Assembly: GCA_947567625.1 (NCBI GenBank)
Contig: CANONN010000015.1
Location: forward strand, 1 to 63,258
Direction of reading: 5' to 3'
From: an uncultured Roseburia sp.
Lineage (GTDB): Bacteria > Bacillota > Clostridia > Lachnospirales > Lachnospiraceae
Length of the DNA: 63,258 bases
In this document: positions 36,171 to 45,903 of the stretch, piece by piece
Layout: every line of letters begins with the position of its first letter
Position numbering within the stretch: position 1 is the stretch's first letter
The notes under the pieces: model-generated
What the model was told of the DNA's origin: nothing
What the model saw: only the letters and a program-made list of their open reading frames with translations
Database searches by the model: none
Made by a program: the position numbers and the translations under genes

Positions 36171-36818
36171 ATGGGGGAAAATAATTATTTGCTTGGCTCC
36201 CGTGTATTCCGCAAGATACGGGAGGATATATTATCCGGCAGATATGCGGCGGACGAGGAGCTGCGGGAAAAGACGATCGGTGACGAGCTGGGCGTGAGCC
36301 GGACGCCGGTGCGCGAGGCCCTGCGGCAGTTGGAGCTGGAGGGGCTGGTTTCGATCATTCCCAACAAAGGCGCCTATGTCGTCGGCATCACGCAGAAGGA
36401 CGTGCGGGATATCTATGAGATACGCTCGCGCTTAGAGGGTTTGTGTGCCCGCTGGGCGGCGGAGTCGATCACCAAAGAACAGCTCGGCGAGCTGGAAGAA
36501 ATTATTGATCTGTCGGAATTTTATTCGGGGAAAGAGCGATACGAACAGGTCGTCGAGCTGGACAACCGGTTTCACGGCGTTCTCTACCACGCGTCCGGCA
36601 GCAAAGAGCTGCGCCGCGTGCTCCTGGATTTTCACTGTTATGTGCAGCGCGTGCGGCGCATCACGCTCTCAGAGCCAAAGCGTGTGGCCGATTCCAACGA
36701 AGAGCACAGTAAAATTCTCGAGGCTCTAAAGCTGCACGACGCAGAGCTCGCCGAGACGCTTGCCCATGAACATGTGAGGAATACGATGGAAAATATGGAC
36801 AATAGTGGATTATTCTGA
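36171..36818 (+). CDS. GntR-family regulator (FadR/FCD type)
   Basis: A 215-aa regulator. The N-terminal winged helix (about residues 8-72) contains LREKTIGDELGVSRTPVREALRQLELEGLVSI. The C-terminal FCD effector domain (about 80-210) has EIRSRLEG and the metal-type pattern DNRFHGVLYHASG with later SNEEHSKILEAL. The start at 36171 follows GGAG by 6 bases. It lies between the Re-citrate-synthase-like gene and icd, and it probably represses this operon at the 34583 palindrome. Its ligand may be a di- or tricarboxylate, which is inference. Confidence 0.88.
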   Translation: MGENNYLLGSRVFRKIREDILSGRYAADEELREKTIGDELGVSRTPVREALRQLELEGLVSIIPNKGAYVVGITQKDVRDIYEIRSRLEGLCARWAAESITKEQLGELEEIIDLSEFYSGKERYEQVVELDNRFHGVLYHASGSKELRRVLLDFHCYVQRVRRITLSEPKRVADSNEEHSKILEALKLHDAELAETLAHEHVRNTMENMDNSGLF

Positions 36819-36866
36819 TACAATAAGTACGTTATGCGGGAAAATAAGTACAAATGGAGGGCTACC

Positions 36867-38078
36867 ATGGAAAAAATAAAAATGCAGACGCCGTTAGTGG
36901 AGATGGACGGGGATGAGATGACGAGAATTCTCTGGCAGATGATCAAAGATGAGCTGTTGCTGCCATTTATCGAATTAAATACAGAGTATTATGATTTGGG
37001 GCTGGAGCACCGCAACGAGACGAACGACCAGGTTACGGTGAATTCGGCCAACGCCACCAAAAAATACGGCGTGGCCGTAAAATGTGCGACGATCACCCCC
37101 AACGCGGCGAGGATGGCCGAGTACAATTTGAAGGAAATGTGGAAGAGCCCGAACGGAACCATCCGTGCGATGCTCGACGGAACCGTATTCCGCGCGCCGA
37201 TTGTCGTGCGCGGCATTGAGCCAAACGTAAAATCATGGAAAAAACCGATCACGATCGCGCGCCATGCCTACGGCGACGTGTATAAGGCGACAGAGATGAA
37301 GATACCTGGTGCCGGCAAATGCGAGCTTGTCTATACGGCGGAGGACGGCACCGAGACCAGAGAGCTCATCCATGAGTTTGCCGGAGCGGGGGTGATTCAG
37401 GGACAGCACAATCTCTGTGCGTCCATCGAAAGCTTTGCCAGAAGCTGTTTTAACTATGCGCTTGACACCAAGCAGGATTTGTGGTTCGCTACCAAAGACA
37501 CGATTTCCAAGAAATATGATCATACTTTCAAAGATATTTTCCAGGAGATTTTTGACGCTGAGTATCAGGATAAGTTCAAAGAGGCCGGCATCACCTATTT
37601 TTATACCTTGATCGACGACGCGGTGGCGCGCGTGATGAAGTCCGAGGGCGGCTATATCTGGGCCTGCAAAAATTATGACGGGGACGTGATGAGCGATATG
37701 ATTTCCAGCGCCTTTGGTTCTCTCGCCATGATGACCTCCGTGCTGGTTTCGCCGGACGGCTATTATGAGTACGAGGCGGCGCACGGCACCGTACAGCGTC
37801 ATTACTATAAGCATCTGAACGGGGAGGAGACCTCCACCAATTCCGTGGCGACGATTTTTGCATGGACCGGGGCGCTTAGAAAACGCGGGGAGCTTGACGG
37901 CAATGCAGAACTGATGAAGTTTGCGGACGACCTGGAAGCGGCTTGTGTCAAGACGATTGAGGACGGCAATATGACAAAAGACCTTGCACTGATCACGACG
38001 ATCGAACATCCCACCGTGCTGAGCAGCGAGGGATTTATCAAGGCGATCCGTGAGACCTTGAGCAGGGAGTATCAATAG
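36867..38078 (+). CDS. icd: Isocitrate dehydrogenase (NADP), eukaryote-like type
   Basis: Oxidatively decarboxylates isocitrate to 2-oxoglutarate. It is 403 aa and belongs to the homodimeric type II class also found in mitochondria: [18 protein letters not shown] at the N-terminus, [27 protein letters not shown] for isocitrate binding, and [32 protein letters not shown]. Metal-binding aspartates lie in [17 protein letters not shown] precedes the ATG at 36867. It lies 48 bases after the GntR gene. Aconitase is not in the window. Confidence 0.94.
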   Translation: MEKIKMQTPLVEMDGDEMTRILWQMIKDELLLPFIELNTEYYDLGLEHRNETNDQVTVNSANATKKYGVAVKCATITPNAARMAEYNLKEMWKSPNGTIRAMLDGTVFRAPIVVRGIEPNVKSWKKPITIARHAYGDVYKATEMKIPGAGKCELVYTAEDGTETRELIHEFAGAGVIQGQHNLCASIESFARSCFNYALDTKQDLWFATKDTISKKYDHTFKDIFQEIFDAEYQDKFKEAGITYFYTLIDDAVARVMKSEGGYIWACKNYDGDVMSDMISSAFGSLAMMTSVLVSPDGYYEYEAAHGTVQRHYYKHLNGEETSTNSVATIFAWTGALRKRGELDGNAELMKFADDLEAACVKTIEDGNMTKDLALITTIEHPTVLSSEGFIKAIRETLSREYQ

Positions 38079-38101
38079 AGACAGAGGGTGGAAGTTATCC
38101 C

Positions 38102-40129
38102 ATGATTTTAGCTTGTCAGAATATCTCAAAGGCTTTCGGGTCGGAGGAGATCTTAAAGGACATTAATTTTCATATAGAAGCGAATGAAAAAGCAGCGATT
38201 GTCGGCATCAATGGTGCCGGCAAGTCTACGCTGCTTAAAATCATTATGCACGAGGAGCCGGCGGACGCCGGAAGCGTGATTTTGGCCAAGGATAAGACGA
38301 TCGGTTATCTGGCGCAGTATCAGGACGTATCGGGGCATCGCACGATCTTTGAGGAGGTGCTTCACGCCAGAGAGGATATCCTTGCCATGGAGGAGCGGCT
38401 GCGGGAGATGGAAGCGCAGATGAACCGCCAGGCAGGGGCTGGCCTTGAGACGCTTCTTACCAGCTACCACAAACTGAGCCATGAGTTTGAGGCAGTCGGC
38501 GGCTATACCTATCAGAGTGAGGTAAACGGGGTCATTCGCGGGCTCGGTTTTTCGGAGGCGGATTTCGACAAAAAAATGGAGGCGCTCTCCGGTGGGCAAA
38601 AGACCAGGGTTTCTCTGGGCAAACTGCTTGTGACCAAGCCGGATGTGCTGCTCTTAGACGAGCCTACCAACCATCTGGATATCGAGTCCATTCGCTGGCT
38701 CGAGAATTATCTGATGAATTATAAAGGCGCGGTCATCATTGTCGCGCACGACCGCTATTTTCTGGATCGGGTGGTGACAAAGGTGGTGGAGATTTTTGGC
38801 CGCAAATCTTATGTCTACCAGGGAAATTATACGGATTTTGCCAGGAAAAAGGCCAAAGTCAGAGAGGATATGCTAAAAGCGTATTACAATCAGCAGCGCG
38901 AAATCAAACGGCAGGAGGAAGTGATCGCGAAGTTAAAGTCTTTTAACCGTGAGAAGTCCATCAAGCGTGCCGAGAGCAGGGAAAAACTGCTGGATAAGGT
39001 GGAGCGCTTAGAAAAACCGGTGGAGGAAAATACGGAGCTTCATATCGTGCTCGAGCCGAACATCGTCAGCGGAACGGACGTGCTGTCGGTGCAGGGCTTA
39101 AAGAAAGCGTATGCACCTAAGACACTGTTTGCCGATCTTGATTTTGAGATCAAGCGCGGGGAGCGCGTGGCCTTAATCGGCAATAACGGCACGGGAAAGA
39201 CCACAATCCTAAAGATTATCAATCAGCTGGTGGAGGCCGATGCGGGGAGTGTTACGCTGGGGGCAAACGTTCAAATCGGTTATTATGATCAGGAGCAGCA
39301 GCTGCTCCATGAGGAAAAAACGATTTTTGACGAGATTGCCGACGCATATCCGTCGCTCAACCACACCAAAGTGCGCAATGTGCTGGCGTCGTTTTTATTT
39401 ACCGACGACGATGTGTTTAAGCGCATCGGAGACTTGAGCGGCGGGGAGAGAGGGCGTGTGTCCTTAGCAAAGCTGATGCTCTCTGACGCCAATTTTTTGA
39501 TATTGGACGAGCCGACCAATCACCTGGACATTACCTCGAAGGAGATATTAGAGACCGCATTAAACCGGTACACCGGCACCGTTTTTTTCGTGTCCCACGA
39601 CCGCTATTTTATCAACCGCACGGCGACGCGCATCCTGGAATTGACAGGGCAGACCTTGATCAATTACATCGGCAATTACGATTATTATCTGGAAAAGTGC
39701 GAGGAGCTGACGAGCGTATTTGTAGGCGGGAGGGCGCAGCAGGCGGCAGAAGCTTCCGGTGGGAGGCCGCAACGTGCGGGAGAGCTTTCCGGCGGCAAAG
39801 CACGGCGCGCAGAATCAGGTGATGGTTCGGTTGCAGCGGACTTAGCGGACAGCTCGAAGGCGCAGACAAACGGAAAGGCGGACTGGCAGGCCAAAAAGGC
39901 CGAGCAGGCGCGCGTGCGAAAGATCGAGGCCGCGCTAAAGCGAGTCGAAAAGCGCATCGCCGAACTGGAGGCGTCGATCGCCGCGATCGACGAGGATTTC
40001 GTGAAGCCGGAAAATGTTACCAATTCCGCAAAATTAAATGAGCTGGCGAGTGAGCAGGAGAGCTGCCGAAACGAGCTGGAACGCTGCTATGAAGAGTGGG
40101 AAAGCCTCTCGATGGAGCTGGAAGAATAG
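38102..40129 (+). CDS. ABC-F family ATP-binding protein
   Basis: A 675-aa soluble protein with two ABC ATPase domains. Walker A motifs are GINGAGKST (about residues 36-44) and GNNGTGKTT (about 359). Signatures are LSGGQKT and LSGGERG. Walker B is LLLDEPTNHLD and LILDEPTNHLD. The linker coiled coil (about 245-310) is present. The C-terminal extension (about 540-675) has a low-complexity Ala/Gly/Arg stretch then a charged coiled coil. ABC-F proteins act on the ribosome, some in antibiotic resistance; subtype cannot be told, though YdiF-like is plausible. Confidence 0.92.
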   Translation: MILACQNISKAFGSEEILKDINFHIEANEKAAIVGINGAGKSTLLKIIMHEEPADAGSVILAKDKTIGYLAQYQDVSGHRTIFEEVLHAREDILAMEERLREMEAQMNRQAGAGLETLLTSYHKLSHEFEAVGGYTYQSEVNGVIRGLGFSEADFDKKMEALSGGQKTRVSLGKLLVTKPDVLLLDEPTNHLDIESIRWLENYLMNYKGAVIIVAHDRYFLDRVVTKVVEIFGRKSYVYQGNYTDFARKKAKVREDMLKAYYNQQREIKRQEEVIAKLKSFNREKSIKRAESREKLLDKVERLEKPVEENTELHIVLEPNIVSGTDVLSVQGLKKAYAPKTLFADLDFEIKRGERVALIGNNGTGKTTILKIINQLVEADAGSVTLGANVQIGYYDQEQQLLHEEKTIFDEIADAYPSLNHTKVRNVLASFLFTDDDVFKRIGDLSGGERGRVSLAKLMLSDANFLILDEPTNHLDITSKEILETALNRYTGTVFFVSHDRYFINRTATRILELTGQTLINYIGNYDYYLEKCEELTSVFVGGRAQQAAEASGGRPQRAGELSGGKARRAESGDGSVAADLADSSKAQTNGKADWQAKKAEQARVRKIEAALKRVEKRIAELEASIAAIDEDFVKPENVTNSAKLNELASEQESCRNELERCYEEWESLSMELEE

Positions 40130-40155
40130 CTTCATTTTCCGCCGTTGGGCTGTTA

Positions 40156-40184
40156 TTGACAGACATAGGAAAACTTACTATAAT
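40156..40184 (+). promoter_or_regulatory. Consensus promoter of rex
   Basis: TTGACA (40156-40161), a 17-base spacer and TATAAT (40179-40184): a perfect consensus sigma-A promoter. The leader before the TTG start is about 45 bases. Confidence 0.88.
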
Positions 40185-40234
40185 ATTATGAAATATTGGA
40201 CGGATAATCCGGTGTCGAAAGGTGGGCATAAATT

Positions 40235-40870
40235 TTGGAAGAAAAGGAAATATCGCAGGCAGTCATACGAAGGATGCCGCGCTACTATCGCTATTTGGGG
40301 GAGCTTTTGGACTCCGGTGTGGAGCGTATTTCTTCCAATGAATTGAGCCGCAGGATGAATGTGACGGCATCGCAGATTCGTCAGGACCTCAATAATTTCG
40401 GAGGATTTGGACAGCAGGGATACGGCTACAATGTCAAGTTCCTCTACGATGAGATCGGTAAGATACTCGGTCTGAATGAGCAGCACAATATTATTGTGAT
40501 CGGCGCCGGCAATCTCGGGCAGGCGCTCGCCAACTATGTCAAATTTGAAAAGCTGGGTTTTATGATTATCGGCCTGTTTGACGTCAATCCGGCCTTAAAG
40601 GGGGTCACTGTCCGCGGGCTTGCGATACACATGCTCGATGAACTGGAGGATTTTTGTAAGCGCAAAAAAGTAGACATTGCGGCGCTGACGATGCCCAAAC
40701 AGACGGCGGACGCCATTGCGCACCGTTTGGTGGAGAACGGTATCCGGGCGATCTGGAATTTTGCGCATGTCGATCTGGAGCTTATCGAGGAGGATGTGGT
40801 GGTGGAAAATGTTCATTTGTCAGACAGTCTGATGCAGTTATCCTATAATATTGTCAAGAATAGAAGATAA
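40235..40870 (+). CDS. rex: Redox-sensing transcriptional repressor Rex
   Basis: Senses the NADH/NAD ratio and represses fermentation genes. It is 211 aa. The N-terminal winged helix contains RISSNELSRRMNVTASQIRQDLNNFGGFGQQGYGYNV, and the Rossmann NADH-binding motif VIGAGNLGQAL is near residue 89. The start is TTG at 40235, after AAAGGTGGG at 40218-40226; no ATG fits. A perfect consensus promoter precedes it and a terminator follows. Confidence 0.95.
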   Translation: MEEKEISQAVIRRMPRYYRYLGELLDSGVERISSNELSRRMNVTASQIRQDLNNFGGFGQQGYGYNVKFLYDEIGKILGLNEQHNIIVIGAGNLGQALANYVKFEKLGFMIIGLFDVNPALKGVTVRGLAIHMLDELEDFCKRKKVDIAALTMPKQTADAIAHRLVENGIRAIWNFAHVDLELIEEDVVVENVHLSDSLMQLSYNIVKNRR

Positions 40871-40907
40871 GTAACGAAACTACGCGGGCATTTCAGCCGG
40901 TTGAGAG

Positions 40908-40954
40908 GCTGTTACATCAACCTTTAGGGAGCTGTTGATGTGACGGCTTTTTTG
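40908..40954 (+). terminator. Terminator after rex
   Basis: A 14-bp stem (GCTGTTACATCAAC at 40908-40921 with GTTGATGTGACGGC at 40934-40947, including three G-T pairs) is followed by TTTTTT. Confidence 0.85.
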
Positions 40955-41056
40955 ATATAAATCTTACAGACAACGTACACTGTGGCTTATGGGATTTTCT
41001 GTCCGTTTGGGACAGGTGGGATTGGGTGGCAATCCGTTTTGGCAGGGAGGATTACG

Positions 41057-42553
41057 ATGCAGTATATTTTAACCGGGGAGGAAATGCAGCTCTGTGACGC
41101 CAATACAAGCGCGCATTTCAAAATACCGCCGCTTGTGTTGATGGAGCGTGCGGCGCTTGTGTTTGTGGAGGAATTAAAACGCCGACGGATTGAAACGGGA
41201 AAAACGCTGGTGCTCTGCGGCAGCGGCAACAACGGCGGCGACGGTATGGCGGTGGCAAGGCTTCTGGCATTGGAACATCAGGACGTGACCGTCGTGTTTG
41301 CAGGAAACCCTGCACATGCCACGGAACAGAACAGACGGCAGCGGCAGATTTTAGATGCCTACGGTATTTTGGTACAGGAGGATGTGCCGGATGGAGATTA
41401 CAGTCTGGTGATCGACGCCGTTTTCGGCGTCGGGCTGTCGCGTCCGGTGGAGGGACATTATGCAACGCTTCTCGCGGAAGCCAATCAGATGGACGGCATC
41501 AAAGTGGCGCTTGACATCGCCTCCGGCGTAAATGCGGACGACGGGCAGGTCTTAGGCGAAGGGTTCCATGCTGATCTGACCATTACGTTTGCTTTTTTGA
41601 AAAGAGGACAGCTCTTGTATCCTGGCAGCGCCTATTCAGGCAGCGTCGTATGTCTTTCGATGGGAATCGACGAGCACGGATTTCTGGAGAAGAAACCGCA
41701 GATGGCCGCGCTGGAGTATCAGGATTTGAAGCTTCTGCCCAAGCGGCTTGCGTATTCCAATAAGGGGACATACGGGAAATTGCTGCTGATTGCGGGGAGC
41801 GCTGGCATGGCAGGCGCCGCTGTCCTGGCGGCGCGGGCCGCATACGCTGCCGGCTGCGGATATGTGCGGGTGGTGACGCCAAAAGAGAATCGCGTGATCA
41901 TGCAGACCGCGGTGCCGGAGGCGGTGCTGACGCTGTATGAGCCGGGCGATGCGGACGGCCTGCCGTGGGAGGAATTATTTGCCTGGGCGGACTCTGTCGT
42001 GGCGGGTCCGGGCCTTGGCACCGGCGATACGGCGCTCACACTGGTGCGCCATGTGCTCGCACAAAAGAATCTGCCCGCGGTGCTGGACGCGGATGCGCTG
42101 AATCTTTTGGCGTTGCACCGGGAGCTTTTGCCCGGGATGCCGACACAGACGATTGTGACGCCGCATCTGGGAGAGATGGCGCGTCTGGCACAGACAACGG
42201 TGGAGGAAATACAAAAAAATCTCGCCAATACCGCAGCCCGGTTTGCGAAAGAATATCGGGCCGTGTGCGTGCTCAAGGATGCGAGAACTGTCACGGCGCT
42301 GCTCGGGGGCGATCTGTATATCAATTGTTCCGGCAACGACGGTATGGCGTCGGCCGGGAGCGGAGATGTGCTTAGCGGTATCATAGGTTCACTGCTGGTA
42401 CAGAATATACCGGCGCCGTTGGCGGCGCCGCTCGGTGCTTATGTGCACGGACTGGCGGGCGATCTTATGGCAGGCAAAATCGGAAAGGCGGGGCTTTTCG
42501 CATCAGATCTTGTGGAGGGTATGAAAATGCTGGCGAAAGAGCTCGGCCGATAG
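41057..42553 (+). CDS. nnrDE: Bifunctional NAD(P)HX epimerase/dehydratase
   Basis: Repairs hydrated NAD(P)H. It is 498 aa. The N-terminal YjeF epimerase domain (about residues 1-215) contains VLCGSGNNGGDGMAVARLL and VIDAVFGVGLSRPVEG. The C-terminal ADP-dependent dehydratase domain (about 230-498) contains KGTYGKLLLIAGS, VAGPGLGTGDT, VLDADALNLL and GNDGMASAGSGDVLSGIIG. GGGAGGA sets the ATG at 41057. Its TAG stop is the first three bases of a repeated palindromic element. alr and mazF follow, a common Firmicutes order. Confidence 0.95.
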   Translation: MQYILTGEEMQLCDANTSAHFKIPPLVLMERAALVFVEELKRRRIETGKTLVLCGSGNNGGDGMAVARLLALEHQDVTVVFAGNPAHATEQNRRQRQILDAYGILVQEDVPDGDYSLVIDAVFGVGLSRPVEGHYATLLAEANQMDGIKVALDIASGVNADDGQVLGEGFHADLTITFAFLKRGQLLYPGSAYSGSVVCLSMGIDEHGFLEKKPQMAALEYQDLKLLPKRLAYSNKGTYGKLLLIAGSAGMAGAAVLAARAAYAAGCGYVRVVTPKENRVIMQTAVPEAVLTLYEPGDADGLPWEELFAWADSVVAGPGLGTGDTALTLVRHVLAQKNLPAVLDADALNLLALHRELLPGMPTQTIVTPHLGEMARLAQTTVEEIQKNLANTAARFAKEYRAVCVLKDARTVTALLGGDLYINCSGNDGMASAGSGDVLSGIIGSLLVQNIPAPLAAPLGAYVHGLAGDLMAGKIGKAGLFASDLVEGMKMLAKELGR

Positions 42554-42714
42554 TGTGAGAAGAACCTCTAAAGCTCATGCCAACGGGCATTTCGCTAAGA
42601 AGTTCTAAGTCTCACACCAGAGAATCCAACGCCATATATGGCGCTGGATTCTCCGCGCAGATTTGAGCCGCGGCAGGGCCGCGACATGTAGGTTAGTGTG
42701 AGAAGAACTTCTAA
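42551..42714 (+). repeat. Palindromic repeat element, copy 1
   Basis: Bounded by direct repeats beginning TAGTGTGAGAAGAAC at 42551 and 42694. It contains TGTGAGA (42554-42560)/TCTCACA (42610-42616), enclosing AGAACCTCT/AGAAGTTCT and ATGCC/GGCAT stems. A near-perfect 34-bp palindrome centred on CCATATATGG (42620-42653) follows, then CGCGGC/GCCGCG. The first TAG is the nnrDE stop codon. A related copy lies at 48096. Confidence 0.85.
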
Positions 42715-42789
42715 TCAATCGATAAGATTCCTCAGAGCGTATCTTGGGGCAATGTAAATTTCGTAACATGCTGAAATGGAGATTTTATC

Positions 42790-43956
42790 ATGCAATATAG
42801 TAGAGTTTGGGCTAAGATCGATCTCGACGCTGTCTTGTACAACATGGCGTCGATGGAGCGGAAATTGAAAGAGGGAACAAAAATTATGGCCGTGATCAAG
42901 GCGGACGGCTACGGTCATGGCGCAGTGCCCATCGCACAGGCCATAGACGGTTTGTCCTGCCTGTATGGGTATGCGGTGGCAAATTTGGAGGAGGGGATTG
43001 AGCTGCGCCGCCACGGAATCACAAAACCGATTTTAATATTGGGCTATGTATTCCCGGAACAGTATGCGCAGTTAATCAGAGAGGATATTTCTGCCGCGGT
43101 GTTTACCGAAACGATGGCGAAAGAGCTGAGTGATGCGGCTGTAAAAGAGGGCAGGCAGGCAAAGATTCACTTCGCCGTCGACACGGGTATGAGCCGTATC
43201 GGGTATCAGGTGACAAAAGAGGCGGCGGATGAAATGGCACGGATTGCCGGTCTTTCGCATATTATGGTAGAGGGTATTTTTACCCATTTTGCCAGGGCGG
43301 ATGAGGCGGATAAGGCGTCCGCCTGCGCGCAGCTTGCGCGGTTTGAGCAGATGATTGCCATGCTTTTGGCGCGCGGGATTGCGATACCGCTGCGTCATTG
43401 TTCCAACAGTGCAGGAATCATGGAACTGCCCAAAGCGCATATGGAGCTTGTGCGCGCGGGCATTACATTGTATGGCTTGCTGCCCTCCATGGAAGTCGAC
43501 AGCAGGAAACTTCCTCTTCGCCCGGTGATGTCGTTGATAACCCGTATTTCTTACATAAAAGAGCTTCCGGCCGGCAGAGAGATCAGCTATGGCGGCACTT
43601 ACATAACAAAAAAGAAAGAGCGCATCGCCACGATTCCGGTCGGCTATGCGGACGGCTATGCGCGCGGGCTTTCTAACAAAGGGTATGTACTGATACATGG
43701 CAGGCGGGCGCCGATCTGCGGCCGCATCTGTATGGATCAATTTATGGTGAATGTCACGGATATGGAAGATGTGGCGGTGGGAGATACCGTGACATTAATC
43801 GGAGCGGACCAGGAGGAACAGATCACCGTGGAGGAGCTCGGCGCATTGTCCGGCAGGTTCCATTATGAATTTGTGTGCGATATCACCAAGCGCGTTCCCA
43901 GAATCTATTATCGCAATGGAGAGCAGACGGCAGCGAAAGATTATTTTTTGGAGTAG
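42790..43956 (+). CDS. alr: Alanine racemase
   Basis: A PLP enzyme supplying D-alanine for peptidoglycan. It is 388 aa. The PLP-binding Lys lies in VIKADGYGHG (about residues 36-45), and the catalytic Tyr in REISYGGTYIT (about 266). GGAG at 42778-42781 lies 8 bases before the ATG. It stands between the palindromic element and mazF. Confidence 0.95.
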   Translation: MQYSRVWAKIDLDAVLYNMASMERKLKEGTKIMAVIKADGYGHGAVPIAQAIDGLSCLYGYAVANLEEGIELRRHGITKPILILGYVFPEQYAQLIREDISAAVFTETMAKELSDAAVKEGRQAKIHFAVDTGMSRIGYQVTKEAADEMARIAGLSHIMVEGIFTHFARADEADKASACAQLARFEQMIAMLLARGIAIPLRHCSNSAGIMELPKAHMELVRAGITLYGLLPSMEVDSRKLPLRPVMSLITRISYIKELPAGREISYGGTYITKKKERIATIPVGYADGYARGLSNKGYVLIHGRRAPICGRICMDQFMVNVTDMEDVAVGDTVTLIGADQEEQITVEELGALSGRFHYEFVCDITKRVPRIYYRNGEQTAAKDYFLE

Positions 43957-44034
43957 CTTTCTTCAAAAAATCGAATACACCGGTGGAAATTGGCAATACT
44001 ATCCGTAGAAATCATAAAATGGAGTGGAGAGTAT

Positions 44035-44382
44035 ATGGTAATTCGACGAGGTGATATTTTTTACGCAGACTTAAGGCCCGTGGTAGGGTCCGAGCAGGGC
44101 GGCATCCGCCCGGTGCTGATCATACAAAATGATGTGGGAAACCGGCACAGTCCTACGGTGATCTGTGCGGCGATTACGTCTCAGATGAACAAGGCAAAGC
44201 TGCCCACTCATGTGGAGCTCGACAGCCGCAAATATGATCTGGTAAAGGATTCGGTCGTACTTTTAGAACAGTTGCGCACGATCGACAAGCAGAGACTTAA
44301 GGATAAGGTCTGTCATCTGGACTCACAGATTCTGGGTCAGATTGACCGCGCCTTGGAAATCAGTCTGGAACTGTTTACATAA
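44035..44382 (+). CDS. MazF/EndoA-type mRNA interferase, no adjacent antitoxin
   Basis: A 115-aa PemK/MazF-family endoribonuclease: [32 protein letters not shown] at the N-terminus, then [23 protein letters not shown] and [14 protein letters not shown]. These match B. subtilis EndoA, which cleaves UACAU. The start at 44035 follows GGAGTGGAGAG. In Bacillus the antitoxin gene endoAI lies between alr and endoA; here only 78 bases lie between alr and this gene, with no room for one. Either the antitoxin is encoded elsewhere or the protein is used without one. Confidence 0.9.
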   Translation: MVIRRGDIFYADLRPVVGSEQGGIRPVLIIQNDVGNRHSPTVICAAITSQMNKAKLPTHVELDSRKYDLVKDSVVLLEQLRTIDKQRLKDKVCHLDSQILGQIDRALEISLELFT

Positions 44383-44502
44383 GAGTAGAGATTCAGGTAT
44401 CTGGGAGGATTCCGTAACAGCCCGGCAGGATAAGCTTGACGGTTTGCCGGAAAATATGGTATTATTGCAAAAGTTATACACAGTGTACAAAAGGAAAGGA
44501 AG

Positions 44503-45861
44503 ATGATTATGGACGATGGCGTCAGTCCCACTTGGGGGATGATAATACTTTTAGTTCTGATTCTGATTGACTTTATCATTTACGGTTTTGTTGCGGCGAT
44601 GGATAAGATCAACGCCGTAACCGTGGAAAAGATGGCGAAAGAGGGCAGCAAAAGAGCTGAGCTTTTGCAGAAGTACCAGGAAAAATCCGAGCGTTACATC
44701 AATGTGTGCCAGCTGATGATTCTGGTACTGCATATGATGCTCGGTTTTTTTGAGGTCACGCTCTGGAAGCGGATGTTTGTGCCTGCGGATGCCGCATGGT
44801 GGCTTTCGCTGCTCGGCAATCTGGCGGTGTTTGTGGTTCTGATTCTGTTCGTGCTGATCGTGGGCATCTATACGCCGCAGAAGGTAGCGGCCAGAAAGCC
44901 GGAGCAATGGGCCATTTTGCTGGTGCGCCCGGTGCACGCCCTTGAGATTCTCTTTTTCCCGGCCATTGCGCTCACCGATCTTTTGGCGAACCTGCTCTCG
45001 CGCATATTCGGGGTGGACCCGCTGAGCGATACGGACGACGTGACCGAGGAGGAGATCATTTCCATGGTCAAAGAAGGGCACGAGCAGGGCGTGCTGTTGG
45101 CGAGCGAGGCCGAGATGATACACAATATCTTTGAATTTGGCGACAAGGAAGCCAAGGACATTATGACCCATCGAAAAAATATTGCGGCGATATCGGGCAA
45201 TATGACGTTCCATGAGATGATAGATTTTGTGAAAGAGAGCAATTATTCCCGTTTCCCGGTGTATGAGGACAACATTGACAATATCATCGGTGTCTTACAT
45301 ATCAAGGATGCGCTCAATTTCTGCCAGAGGCAGGAGCTGTTTGGCTGGCTGATTAAAGACGTGGAAGGGCTTCTTCACGAGGTGGATTTTATACCGGAGA
45401 CAAGAAACATCAATACGCTTTTTACGATGATGCAGACAGAAAAAAGCCACATGGTAATCGTGGTGGATGAATACGGACAGACCTCCGGCCTGGTGGCGAT
45501 GGAGGATATACTCGAAGAGATCGTGGGAAATATCGAGGATGAACACGACGACGAAGAGACGATGATCGAGCAGTTTCCCGACGGCACATACCGCATCAGC
45601 GGAATGGCAGATTACGGGGATGTCCTCGAGGTGCTCGAAATCGAGCGCGACGAGGAGGAAAGCGATCATTTTGATACATTGAACGGTTTTTTGATATCTC
45701 AGATTGATAAGATACCGGAGGATGACGAGCTGTTTTCCGTGACGGCTTTTGATTATCTGTTTGAAGTGACTTCCGTCGAAAATAAGATGATTCAGTCGGT
45801 GCGCGTGTCCAGATGCAGCAGAGAGGATGTCAAAGAAGAGACTTGTCAGAAATCCGAATGA
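44503..45861 (+). CDS. CNNM/HlyC-CorC family membrane protein with CBS domains
   Basis: A 452-aa protein. The N-terminal DUF21/CNNM transmembrane domain has about four segments (about residues 10-150). Two CBS domains follow (about 205-330), with MTHRKNIAAISGNMTFHEMIDFV and the cation-type MVIVVDEYGQTSGLVAMEDILEEIVGNIEDEHD. The C-terminal CorC/HlyC domain covers about 350-435. Family members are linked to Mg2+ or Na+ transport; the hemolysin label is historical. AAAGGAAAGGAAG precedes the ATG. Confidence 0.9.
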   Translation: MIMDDGVSPTWGMIILLVLILIDFIIYGFVAAMDKINAVTVEKMAKEGSKRAELLQKYQEKSERYINVCQLMILVLHMMLGFFEVTLWKRMFVPADAAWWLSLLGNLAVFVVLILFVLIVGIYTPQKVAARKPEQWAILLVRPVHALEILFFPAIALTDLLANLLSRIFGVDPLSDTDDVTEEEIISMVKEGHEQGVLLASEAEMIHNIFEFGDKEAKDIMTHRKNIAAISGNMTFHEMIDFVKESNYSRFPVYEDNIDNIIGVLHIKDALNFCQRQELFGWLIKDVEGLLHEVDFIPETRNINTLFTMMQTEKSHMVIVVDEYGQTSGLVAMEDILEEIVGNIEDEHDDEETMIEQFPDGTYRISGMADYGDVLEVLEIERDEEESDHFDTLNGFLISQIDKIPEDDELFSVTAFDYLFEVTSVENKMIQSVRVSRCSREDVKEETCQKSE

Positions 45862-45903
45862 GTGCTATATTATAATATAATACATAAAGAAAGAGGAAGA
45901 GTC

